Source of the DNA: Moniliophthora roreri | Lineage: Eukaryota; Basidiomycota; Agaricomycetes; Agaricales; Marasmiaceae | DNA length: 64,000 nucleotides | Reading direction: 5' to 3' | Assembly: GCA_001466705.2 (NCBI GenBank) | Contig: LATX02000211.1 | Span: 1,984,001-2,048,000, forward strand | Shown: positions 10,960 to 21,435 of the stretch, in pieces | Layout: every line of letters begins with the position of its first letter | Numbering within the stretch: position 1 is the first letter of the stretch | Made by a program: the position numbers and the translations under genes | The notes under the pieces: model-generated | What the model saw: the letters and a program-made list of their open reading frames with translations, nothing else | Told to the model about the DNA's origin: nothing | Database searches by the model: none

Positions 10960-13008
10960 TTAAGACCCCGGGCCCGCTTCAAGCCCTAAAAGTCCCTGAC
11001 ACGCTCCTTCCACATCTGCAATCTATCACCCCCAACGTCCATCAGTCCCCCGTCCACAAACCAAGAACAAAACACGTAAACTCACCTCCTTCGGAGCAGC
11101 CACACTCAACACCGTCGGGTACTCTTTACCTACCAATACCTCGTCCTACATTCCTTGTTAGAGAAAAAAGGGAAGGAAGAAAGGCAGAGCGTACACACCT
11201 CAATCCTCACCCCAATCCCCCAAAACGCTTTCGGATACGCCGGATCGTTAGGTACGTATACTCCTGGTTCGATGGTTATAACCATGTTTTCTTTGATGCT
11301 GCGTGTGGAGTCAGCGTCAGCGTTATGGTTACAAAGGACTATGCATGCGTACCTCTCACCCCGATTAAAGTTATCCGATTCGTGTAAATCTACCCAGTAC
11401 CCAACGTCAACGGAAAGACACAAGGACGAGAACGGGGCGGGGACTCACCAATCCCAATAGGATGACACAAGAAATGCGGATACAACTTCTCCACCTCCCC
11501 CGCACCCACATTAAACCCAATCTGCCTCAACTCCTCTCGTAAAACCCTACAAGAACGCGCGTGTAGATCATACAATGACATCCCAGAGTCTTCAGTGCAA
11601 AGATTTATCAGGGCTTTTTGTGTGTTGAGAACTGCAGTGTATAGATCTCGTTGGGGAGGTGTAAATGTCCCACTTGAAGGGAATGTTCGCGTTATATCTG
11701 ATGCGTAGCCACTTTCAAGTCATCGATACGTCAGGGAAGAACACCAAGGAAGATGCACGCAGCGTACGCACTTGAGCTCACATCCTGCATCAACAAGTAC
11801 AACCTCCCCATCCTTGACCAGTTGATTATTCTTCGTGTAATGTATAACCAATGCATTTGGGCCTGATGCGACTACAGGGACATAGGCAAGTCTCTGTGCG
11901 CCATTTAAGAGGCAAAGATACTGAAAGTGGGATGATAAAACATGTTCGGATATACCGGGGTGGGTGAAGCGCATTGTCTGTGGGGGCGGGGTTGTTAGTC
12001 GACACCGGGTGTACGAGACAGGAATGGAAAGAAGGAACGCACCTTTGCATGCGCACGCCCACTAATATCCGCCGCATTCCGCATAATCCGTTGTTCATTA
12101 GGACTTTTAAACGCGCGTAACCGTGCGATTTGGGGTGCCAAAGGCCGAGGTTTATGTCTCAACCCATCGAGGATAGGATCGGTATGTGTTGGTATTGATG
12201 ATCCCGTAAGGTAGCTTAGTAGCTCGGGTTTCTTGCCTCGCCTTCGTATAGGTGGGACGTCGACATAAACGTGCGCGTGTCGATCTGCTCTAGACCGCAA
12301 GTGTGCAGAGAAATCATCTATGGACCGAGCGTCATCTGCACCAAAAACGCTGCACAAAGCGTCAAAAGACGTTCGTGCGCCGTCCCATTGTTCTTTGGAG
12401 GGGTTTTTGCCGGTGGAGAAGAGGGTCATGTGGTAGCCTTTGGTAGTGGAGGGAGCCTTTTCTACGGGGTATCGCGTTAGAGCTGTATGTATGTAGGAGA
12501 AAGGAGAGAGGCGGCGAACCGAGGATAACTGCAGAATCGGGTTCTTCGAAACCTGTTAGGTACCAAAAGTCCGAAGCTTGGCGGAAGTCGTAGCTACGTA
12601 GCCGGGTGTGAGTGTAGAGGTTGAGTGGGTTGTGCGGGGAGACTACTCACAAGATGTCTGGCGTTGGTGGTCAGTGGGGTGGAGACTTGGAGGAAGACGT
12701 GATACTCACGACCACTCATGTATTTAACTGTCCCTGCTACAGAAACCACAATACTGTTATCGGGTAAACCGTGCATGAGCTTTTTTCTTCTTGATTCATA
12801 CTCTTGAGCGGGGATACCGGATGTTAGCTCATTAGGACGGACTGCAACAAGGCCTTTAGTTTAGTGACATGAAAAAAGACTTGGAGTACTCACTGAGATG
12901 AGGATGAGATTGCCACGCAGGTTGACCAAAGGTTGAAGGTTTTATTGCTTCTGCTGCAGTTGCATAGGATCTGGCAGCGGATGATAAAAGTGGCCTCCGG
13001 AGTAACAT
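10960..13008 (-). CDS. ICP55: Mitochondrial Xaa-Pro aminopeptidase, Icp55 type (M24B)
   Basis: Intermediate cleaving peptidase that removes a destabilising residue from mitochondrial proteins after presequence cleavage (role known for yeast Icp55). The start at 13006-13008 gives an Arg/Ser-rich presequence (MLLRRPLLSSAARSYATAAE). Then comes the aminopeptidase-P N-domain (VRPNELTSGIPAQEY, RRKKLMHGLPDNS, GTVKYMSG) and the pita-bread catalytic domain. All five metal ligands are visible on splicing: VDAGCEL (D), SDITRTFP (D), HFLCHPIGIG (H), ITIEPGVY (E) and GVRIED (E). The last exon reads IADVEGACQGLLGLEAGPGS. At least seven short introns interrupt it. It is divergent from SPT4. No lesions seen. 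A 3' fragment of a relative lies at 7925-8185. Confidence 0.88.
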
Positions 13009-13070
13009 GGGAGTCGAGCGGAAAGCCGCGGCGCCTTCAATTTGGTCACTTTTAGCACTTGACCGTCATC
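13009..13070. promoter_or_regulatory. 62-bp bidirectional promoter/5' leader between Icp55-type gene and SPT4
   Basis: Only 62 bp separate the two divergent start codons, so promoter elements must lie here or the 5' leaders overlap the opposite gene. No TATA box is seen, as expected for housekeeping genes. Confidence 0.6.
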
Positions 13071-13547
13071 ATGGCAGAAGATGCATCCAACGTAGCCTCT
13101 ATTCCACCACCGAAAAGCCGACACTTACGAGCGTGTTTGCTATGTTCTGTGATACAAACGTCGAATGATTTTAGGGTAAAGGGATGTCCGAATTGTGAAG
13201 AGATTTTACAGGTGCGTCCCAAAAGCGTCTCATGAAGCGTACAGCACTGACGCTCCCTAGCTCAAAGACAGTCCTGATAGGATATCAACATGTACTACGG
13301 TGTATTTCGACGGAGTGATTGGAGTGACGGATCCAGAGAATAGTTGGGTGGCGAAATGGCAGAGAACATGTACGTAGTCGACTTAGTATGCGTTTTACAA
13401 AAACGCTGACTCACCCGTTCCATAGCACAATATGTTCGTGGAATGTACGCTGTTCGTGTCAAAGGACGAGTACCCGAAGACGTTGAAGCTGAATTGGATG
13501 CTCGTGGGTTTAAATATCGACCAAGAGATCAAACAGAATTGGATTAG
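13071..13547 (+). CDS. SPT4: Transcription elongation factor Spt4
   Basis: Small zinc-finger subunit of the Spt4-Spt5 (DSIF) complex that acts with RNA polymerase II. Three exons: 13071-13211, 13261-13369 and 13426-13547, with introns of 49 and 56 nt, each with good GT...AG borders and consistent phase. The protein is about 123 residues. The finger is LRACLLCSVIQT...CPNCEEIL (CxxC...CxxC), followed by DRISTCTT, FDGVIGVTDPENSWVAKWQR and YVRGMYAVRVKGRVP, and it ends RPRDQTELD. This matches Spt4 in order and length. Single-copy and apparently intact. Confidence 0.93.
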
Positions 13548-13747
13548 CACACCCTGTAACTTTGTAAAGAATCCGAGGAGTTTCGTGTTCTCACAAGAAC
13601 AAAGCGCAGTCGATTGCAAGAAATGCTGATGGCTCGTTTATGGTACGCTTACATGTACTTTTCGCCATTAGCAGAGTGGCTCTCGACCACTATTCCTCAT
13701 TTCCGTGCCGCTCCTATCTTCTCTTTTACCGTCCCCCCAACCTTAGC

Positions 13748-14000
13748 GTCATAAAAGCAAGTGATAATAGGGTATCAGGAATTGGCCATGGTGAGGTTTT
13801 AGCATAGCCAAGGACATACCTCCATTTCTTGGCTCGAGATTACTATCGAGCCCAACTGTCTGAAGAGGAGCCCTTACGGTTACTACCAAAGCTTTAAGTT
13901 GATTTCCAGGTACCTCAACCTGAACACCAAATGCGTATTCGTCGACGCGAATGGATCGCTGTTTCCTCGATCTAATACCGTAGTAGGTTTTCCTCGCCAT
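13748..14000 (-). CDS. Possible small hypothetical gene
   Basis: Minus-strand open frame starting MARKTYYGIRSRKQRSI with a possible GTATGT...CTAAG intron near 13745-13822, followed by a short Gly/Arg-rich end. It is convergent with SPT4. It has no recognised domain and no paralogue in the window; it may be chance. Confidence 0.2.
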
Positions 14001-14245
14001 CCGCTTGCCTTTCTTGCTGGCTGATCTGAACGCTCATCATGACGACAGGCTTCCTTCCCCCTCTTCTTTTTACTGAGAAGATACAGACCACATTATCAAT
14101 AACACAATTCTGGCCTGTCTATCGTTATGGCACGTCACAACATGTGCACTGCGAGGAAAGCCCCTGAACAGTGAAAAGCCCTCGCCGCGTCTCTTGAACG
14201 TTAATCATCCTCATCGTCTAGCACAACGGTTCTACGAACCTCGAA

Positions 14246-14769
14246 ATGCTAGCAAATCAACTTCCCCCAACATCCTGCGGCATTCCGAGAACCACCATAT
14301 CGAGCTGGCTTCTCGCCAAGTAAGCCCAACTTCCTTTCTCTTTCATACTTTGTTCCTGACACGTCCAATCCCATTTACAAGAGATCCCAATGACCCCGAA
14401 GCCCCTCCCGTACCAGACGAACTACGCCAAAAAGTACTAGCGTATGGGGCTATGAGCTCTCCGACGACAATTTTCGTGCATACGAGGCGGAGAACATGAG
14501 CATGGGTTTACCGCCAAGCAGTCGCCAGATATTTTCTGTTTATAAATACATGTAGCGAGCTTGGTATAAGGCGGGAGCCCAAGTTCTCTCTTCCCGGAAA
14601 TCGGTGCATGCACACTCGCAACTCGACTGGGAAGGCTTTTGTATATTGGGTGGTTTATCATCCGGGTGTAGAAAGGGTGCTTCAGGTTCCGCCCGACGAG
14701 CAGTTGAAGGCTTTGAGAGAGAGGTTGAAGATTGAGAGGAAGGAGGAGTGGATATCAATTGAGGTTTGA
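14246..14769 (+). pseudogene. Hypothetical tandem gene, copy 1 (frameshifted)
   Basis: The start region reads MLANQLPPTS, then a GTAAGC intron, then DPNDPEAPPVPDELRQKV. The frame is lost by a 2-bp difference near 14435 relative to copy 2 and again near 14530. The end (PKFSLPGNRCMHTRN...GKAFVYWVVYHPGVE...LRERLKIERKEEWISIE) is clear and matches copy 2. The protein family is not known to me. The two copies lie head to tail 75 bp apart and share even the sequence just before the start (TCTACGAACCTCGAAATG), so they are a local duplication. Confidence 0.6.
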
Positions 14770-14843
14770 ATCATATTTCAATTCGCCGTATCCTGAACTT
14801 GAACGTCCTCATCATCTAGCACAACAGTTCTACGAACCTCGAA

Positions 14844-15400
14844 ATGCTTGCAAACCAGCTTCCCCCGGCTTGGCGCAGCCTTCCGCAATGCACCTTACCA
14901 AGTTGGAGCTACTCCTCCGAGTCAGTCCTTCCCTCTTCGCGTCTCTGTTCGTCTCTGTTCTCATTTAAAAGTCTGACACATCTGCAGGGATCCCAATGAC
15001 CCAGAAGCCCCTCCCGTACCGAACGAACTACGCCAGAAAGTCTGTGTATGGGGGTACGAGCTCTCTGATGACAATTTTTCGCGCATACGAGTCTGACGAC
15101 TCGACCTCGACCTTACCTCCCAACAGTCGCAGATATATTTTCGTGATGAAACTGTGCAACGAGCTTGACGGTATAAGGCGGGGACCCAAGTTCTGTCTTC
15201 CCGGAGATCGGCACATGTACACCCGCAACATGACTGGGAAGGCTTTTGCATACTGGGTGGAATACCATCCGGGTTCAGAGTCGACGCAGATGCTCAAGGT
15301 TCTGCCTGAAGCGCACATGAGGGTTTTGAGGGAGAGATTGAAGATTGATAAAGAGGCCGAGTGGATGACAATTGAGGGTCGAAGGCGGGGCTCTCTTTAA
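14844..15400 (+). pseudogene. Hypothetical tandem gene, copy 2 (single T insertion)
   Basis: It begins MLANQLPPAWRSLPQC, has an intron ending TCTGCAG near 14987, then DPNDPEAPPVPNELRQKV and GYELSDDNF. At 15075-15080 it has one T more than copy 1 in a T run, which breaks the frame. The following frame is open to the stop at 15398-15400 and ends GIRRGPKFCLPGDRHMYTRN, GKAFAYWVEYHPG, LRERLKIDKEAEWMTIE. Either a recent pseudogene or a homopolymer sequencing error. No domain recognised. Confidence 0.5.
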
Positions 15401-15489
15401 GGTGAGATGATTTAGTTGAATATGGGGTGTCGGCTTTTTCACCTCCAAGTATATCTTGCAGCATCGGTAGATTGACAACTCACCTTTTG

Positions 15490-15535
15490 GCCTTTTATGG
15501 CATTTACGGCATTTCCGGCATTTCAAAATGTTAAG
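15490..15535. repeat. Short iterated GGCATTT(N)CGGCATTT motif
   Basis: The motif GGCATTT occurs several times in direct order (GGCATTTACGGCATTTCC...). A diverged relative, including a near palindrome around GGCATTTTGGGCCAAAATGC, occurs at about 15920-15970 inside the CpG-free tract, suggesting an old repeat at the boundary. Confidence 0.4.
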
Positions 15536-15989
15536 GCCAGAATGACCACGGGGCGACACATCTGCTACTAGTTTCAAGACCCCTACTGCCCTGGTAACAC
15601 TACTTCCAGACCTTACAGTAAGTAAGTGTACTCAGAAGATTTTCTCCTGGGTGATTTTTGTCCAGTAATGGTATCACATGGTCTTCTCACTATGTTTGAT
15701 CAACTGTCTCTGTGATAGGTGATTTATAGATGCATTTGTCTCATAGAGGATCTATATACACTCACCAGATGGTAGTATAACCTAATTGTGTAGCTCCAAT
15801 GACTCACCACATCTGGATGCAACTACCTGCTCCAGCAGACCTAGCCTTTTGGCCTTTTTGGGGTTGGCTCCAGCCCAGAAATACTGACTGGCATTTCAGT
15901 AAACCAGGCCTAGCCTTTTACCTTTGGCATTTTGGGCCAAAATGCTGGTGGCATCCCAAAATGCCAGGTGATGTCATTCTACTGATAAC

Positions 15990-16545
15990 TAGAGGCTACA
16001 AGCTCTAAATTATAATCATTGCTCTCTTACTTTTGGAATTCTGTGCATTGTGTGTCACTATACTAAAACCTGGCCCTCTCTAATTGGTAATTTTATGGGT
16101 TATTGTACATAAAAGTTGTTTAGTAGTATTGCATATTGTATAGCTAATAAAAAAACTTCAATCATGCTTTATTTTGACACAGTCTGATTTTGAGCACCTA
16201 TAAAGGCCTCTTCTCTTCTCCTATACCTTGGCTTTGCCTCAGCACCTGCTATGCTGCAGCTCACATTCAATTCAATTCTGAATTTTTTCTACCCAGATTC
16301 CCTGATGCAAGTACAAAGATACTGAGCCTTCTGTTGCACTCACATTGATGACAGATTGGTTTATGACTGGGTGTGTGTACAGGAGATGACTCAGATGAGC
16401 TGGAATGTCCAGGATATATATGATGCTTGAAGTGGGCTCATATAGGTTGAACAAACTGGGGTAAGCTCAATTAGGTTCTAAACACATTGTGTCTTAGCTC
16501 TGACTTTTTTCCCTCTAGCACCTGCTGCAAACAAGTGATACATAG
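15990..16545 (+). repeat. CpG-stripped copy of the 3' end and flank of the oxidase gene at 44.8 kb
   Basis: Starts in the last codons of the FAD-oxidase gene (GGCTACAAGCTCTAA) and follows its 3' flank as found at 44829-45360, collinear with small indels. Nearly every CpG of the 44.8-kb copy is TpG or CpA here, for example CACCCGCCACGCCGCAGC against CACCTGCTATGCTGCAGC, and ACACGTCGTGTC against ACACATTGTGTC. Confidence 0.85.
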
Positions 16546-19500
16546 TCTTGGTGTGCAACTCCCAGACTCCTGGAAGGTAGAGTAGGGGCTGCTTATTTTT
16601 CTTGAGGTAGAGATATACATTCCAAAGGAGTAAAACCTCAGATGATAGATTTGAACTACAGTATATCAGGAGAGAGAGTTTTTGTTTTCCTTTTAGTCTG
16701 CATGATCTTGGGCCCCCAATACTGTAGTTGATTTTGCCAATTATGTTTTGATCACATTTTTGAGTTATACCTTTTCAGGAATTTCTTGAATCTCATGCAT
16801 TGCACTCATAGTAAAATAACTTAGACATGTATCACAGTATACTTTAGTGCCCAAGTGAGCTTAAGCACTATGAAAAGCATGGAGAAGGGACAGAAAGAGT
16901 GCAAAGTCCACCAGCTGGAGAGGTGCTAAATGTGGGAGAAGGTCATAAGTGCTGTAAAAGAGACAGGGTAGAGTTATGAATTTGAAATGTAATGAAGAAT
17001 TTGTGCTTTATAGACCATTCTCTGCCAATTTTTGAGTTGTTAAGCAGGCCTCCAAATAGATCCAAATAGATAAACCTGATGACCTGATTCTTTATTCAAA
17101 TTTCCCAATCCAGATTTACAAAACAACTGGCTTCTGCTCCCGCCAGCCTTCTCCCTTACCAACACTGGATGCTTTGCTGAGCTAACCTTCTTGTCGTGAT
17201 CAGGTTAATCTCCTTAATTTTTCCTGTCATTCAGCTTTCATTCTCTTTAGTATAGTAATATGGCAAACCTAGAAAAGACTCAATTTTATTTGTTTTACAT
17301 TACTTTTGAATCAGAACACTATAATATGACACAAGATAATGGGTAATAAGGACTAGAGTGAGCCCAGTCTGCTAGTCATTGCTTTAGAGAAGCTATAGTG
17401 TATTGGAAAGTACAAAGAGCTATATAATATGCTATACAGAGGTGTCTAAGCTATACTTTCTGACTTATCTATGTATCAGATCCAAAGCAGATCACCCTCA
17501 AAACCTGTAGGGAACCTAACTATGGCCCAATGAATGCATTGGCTAGTTAACCAAGCTTTCAGAGTGCTATCAATGGGATTTTAATTTCTATTTTAACTTT
17601 CTATAACATCTGCAAAAGTGCAACATGCAGTCAAACAGTACAGAGGTACTTAGAGGAGACATCAAAACAGAAAGACAACTTAGAACAGGAACGATCAAAG
17701 AACAATTATCCTCTGAAGTCAATATACAGATCAAAGTCAAAGCAGATAATCTCTTAATAAAGAGTTCAAAGGCAGTAAAACAATATGAAATAAACTAACT
17801 AGGTACAAAGCCATCTCAGAAAGAAGGAAATCACTTCTGAAGGACATTTACTACCTACAGACAGATACAATGAGACATACAAAGAATATCTAATGCATAA
17901 GAAGTTCTAATTAAAACCAAGCATGCATTGTCAAAGAAGATAGGAACAGTAACAGCATGTTCCAACCTTGGAAACTTTGGCATCTAGACCTCTGCCAATG
18001 TGTGGATGCTAGAAAAAGAGAAATGCTGTAAGAAACAGGATGGATACAACCATCTGCTCATAGATACCTGACTTAGAAAAGAGAAAATACAAATTATAGA
18101 GTCCAGAACACCTGGAGACATAGATACCCACACAGATATGGTCAGATACCCTAGTGGCCAGACTCTATGACATCTGAATATTCCCTCTTTTAGCATCTCA
18201 GTCACTCATTTATTATTTCCCAAATTATCAGATATCATTTATATTTTTCTATAAATATATTCCATGGACCATATATAAGGACAGCTAGATATTCATATAT
18301 ACTCAAGTAATTCTGCCCCCTCCAATTGTGAATACATGAAGAGTTTGTTTGATATATAAATTAGTGTGCCATTCTAGTTTTGCTTCCTCACTTCAGGCTC
18401 TGGAGATTGGTTCTGAGTGACTCCAGAGAAATAGACATCTGATAACAAACTTGCATCATAAGAGATAAGAGTAACATCTTGAGTGCATAATAGCACTTTT
18501 CTAAGAGACACTTTACACCAAGAAGGAGCCTTGAGCACTTGGAGTGTGGCCTGTGTTGGGTATCAGGTTGTGACACACTTAGAGTCTTAGCAAGGGGTGT
18601 GCCTGCACTGAGCTCTTTGTAGAAATTGGTCTAGGACCTTTTCCAGTATGCTGAGTGCTGTAGTTGTCTTAAAGAAGTCTTGAACTCTGTAGGGTCAGAC
18701 TATATCAGCTACTGAGTCTTTGTACAGGACTGTAGCTCTTGTGTTTGTGCTTAGCACACTGTGTTCTTTGTGTTTTGTGTGTGTTGTGAAATAAACCCAT
18801 TTTAAAACCCATCTATACTCCTTTGGAGGTGAACACTTCAATAAGAGAGAATTAACATAGCTAAGAGTTTTGTTGGCATTCTAAGTGTGGCAACTCTGAT
18901 CACATCAATCCACACTTGCACAACAACCTGAGTTAGACTTTTGAAGGTTATCTTTTGAGTAGTTTTCCACTAGTCTTATCTTAGACAAATTAACAGTCTC
19001 TGCATCTTTGCATCTGATTATTATCTACTATCTCAAGAGTAGTGTTACAAGATCACAAGCTATTTATGATTGTGTCCATTCATATGTAGCCCCATTCTAG
19101 TATCATCAGCAAAACAGTCAGTTCTGATTGAGGCACTTGAAAAGGAAAAAATCAGCTGAAAAAGGAAAATAACACAATTTTTACTTGCTAAGCTAGTTTT
19201 GCTTGCTTGTCCTTTGTGTCTCACCAATTGTCCAGTTGCTTTTACTTTAAATAATAGTTTTTACTTTATTTACAGCAAGGAAACATTTGGTGGTCCCATC
19301 CCTACTCACTATGCACACAAACCTTCCCACCCATTTCACTGTTGTCACTGACCTCTCACTATTATTACTGCCACCTTCTTGTTGCTGACACTTGTCATTA
19401 CTGCACAGCTACCCCATCCTGCCACCATTTTATGCTTTGTCCTGTCAAAATAAACAATTTGCCCAGTGCTAGGCTGGGATCTGTTGTCATCTGTGAGCAG

Positions 19501-20914
19501 TGAAAATGACTGTGTGATAGAATGTACACACCTGTGACATTCATTCCTTCCAACTGGAAACTTTTGATCTATTGACAGCAGCATAAGTTTTCAGGACCAA
19601 TATAAAAGTGTGTGACTGACTGAGGGTTTGTGCATAAAGTCTGAATGTAGCATGGATGGGAGTGTAAGTCAACTTATAGTGGATGAGCTTTAGGCAATAT
19701 TCAGGACAGCATTGATGGCTGAAAATACAGGAACATACCTAGGGCTCTTTACAAACTAATATTGCTTGTGTCTACATTAATTTCTGCAGCCTTACTGTGA
19801 GTAATAAAAGTAATTAGATGCATATGAGAGATTTAAGATTATGCTTACCTGTGTACATGTCAGAATGCTGAGGTTCATGGTTGTTCAGGTTCAACAAACT
19901 TTGCTGCCAGTACTAGCAGCAATTTTATACCCACCTGCACACCCAAGTTCCACTAGTGTTCTGCTACTTGAACTTAACTATTATTTCTTCCAACATCAGT
20001 AGTGTCCTGAAGTATACAATGTAAGAACAACTTTAAGTGCAGGTTTACTTTTTCCAGTCAAGGTACTGGATAGTAAGTAGAAAAAGACCAAATATTAGCA
20101 TAAGCACTCAGACATCAGTGAAAGTAGCTCCAATCTGGATTGACTGTTTTGCTGCTGATATATGTAGTGTGAGTTCAAGAAATGTGTTTCTAGAGTCAAT
20201 GTGCATGTGGAAGGATTGGTGCCCCGCTGAACATGGTTGCAAAGGCAGCTATGTAATGGTGTGCTATTAGTATCACATACTTAGTCTCATTGACCTCATG
20301 CACAGCAATCCAGTTAATGACCACTGCATCCAGATGTTTCACAAGTTGGAAACTTTTACTCAACTGGGCCAGAAGTTCCTCTGCATGATTCCAGTCATCC
20401 ATTACCTCCAGCAGGCCTATCAATGCCATTTTCCTTTTGAAAGTTGTTTGCAAATCCAGTCCATTCATAGATATTTGTGTGGGTACTATTGGCCCTTTGA
20501 AATACTGCATGAGTGAGGACAAGACCTGGATAGGTGCTGAAGATAAGGCAAGGTAAAGGAATGGCAACTCACCATGTGGTAATCAGAGGTACATTGGGTG
20601 AAGACAACAAAAAGATGAAAAAACAACATTTACTTTTATACTTCATGAACCATCAAGCTCATGTGGCATTGTTGTTTGATGCCCCATTGTTCAGAACAAT
20701 TGTCCACAGCATTATGATGATTGTGGGCAAATCAGCAATATCTGTAGGTAGAATAAGGACCTACCAAAGTGAGTGGCTGTTCAGAGTTCATTCTGGAACA
20801 AGAGTAGTATCCTGCAGAGAAAATATTGTTAGAAGAGATTTCCTACTTCTATGTCAGCAAAAACCATGTAGTGCTATAATGAGTTCCCCAGGGTTTATAA
20901 TCCACCTGCAGAGT

Positions 20915-20919
20915 ATTAT
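20915..20919. repeat. Target-site duplication ATTAT (left)
   Basis: ATTAT directly precedes the left LTR and is repeated directly after the right LTR at 28256-28260, as expected for a 5-bp integrase target duplication. Confidence 0.85.
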
Positions 20920-21387
20920 TGTTACGTTACTCGTATAGCAACGCTAACCTCAACTACTTGTTGACGGAGTTATAGTTTCTGCTTAAGTAGTCAATGTACA
21001 AGTTCAAGTTTGAGTTCGTTCAGTGGATACTGAAGTTCAGAGGTCCTTCAATGATGGCGTTGACACAAGTAGATTAACCAGGTCAAGCTAAAGACTTAGA
21101 GTCTTAGCTCGAGTGCTTAAATACTGTACAACCGTTGTAACGCTAACTACGTATGGAAAGCGAAGAGTCCGGTGTTTACATAACGTTTCCCGAGCTATCG
21201 GGATATGAGTAATACGAGTACAAGGGGATAAACAAATGGGGACACAGAAGGTGTAAAAGTCCGATGGAATGAGAAGCATGTGTGAGAGAAGGGAATGGGA
21301 GCTGGGAAGGTGTATGAGTCTGATGGAAGGGGAAGCATAGGGGTGGTATCGACAGAAAAGAGTATACTAAGGAAAAAGTCTGTAACA
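20920..21387 (-). repeat. 3' LTR of the chromovirus
   Basis: 468 bp, TGTTACG at the left and TGTAACA at the right, near-identical to 27788-28255. Confidence 0.92.
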
Positions 21388-21399
21388 TTAGCCCCTCAA
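21388..21399 (-). other. Polypurine tract
   Basis: On the minus strand TTGAGGGGCTAA lies directly before the 3' LTR, the expected position for the plus-strand DNA primer. Confidence 0.55.
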
Positions 21400-21435
21400 C
21401 AAGGGGCAAGCTCCGATTGCCTTTCTTTTTTTCTT

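Larger units (their letters stand above)
15556..20919. other. CpG-depleted, AT-rich silent tract
   Basis: I counted only about four CpG dinucleotides in 5.36 kb (near 17141, 17194, 17690 and 20225), while TpG and CpA are abundant. The neighbouring DNA on the left has ordinary CpG content. No intact gene is visible; open frames such as 20196-20567 minus and 20534-20938 plus have no recognisable motif. The tract includes the oxidase-gene fragment at 15990-16545. The same composition resumes after the LTR element (28256-28510), so the element was inserted into it. This is consistent with long-term CpG methylation and deamination, or a CpG-targeted RIP-like process. Confidence 0.8.

Noticed and set aside
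20196..20938. Open frames in the CpG-free tract as possible genes
   Set aside because: No motif, no splice logic; open frames are expected when CpG loss changes stop frequencies, and no paralogue was found.
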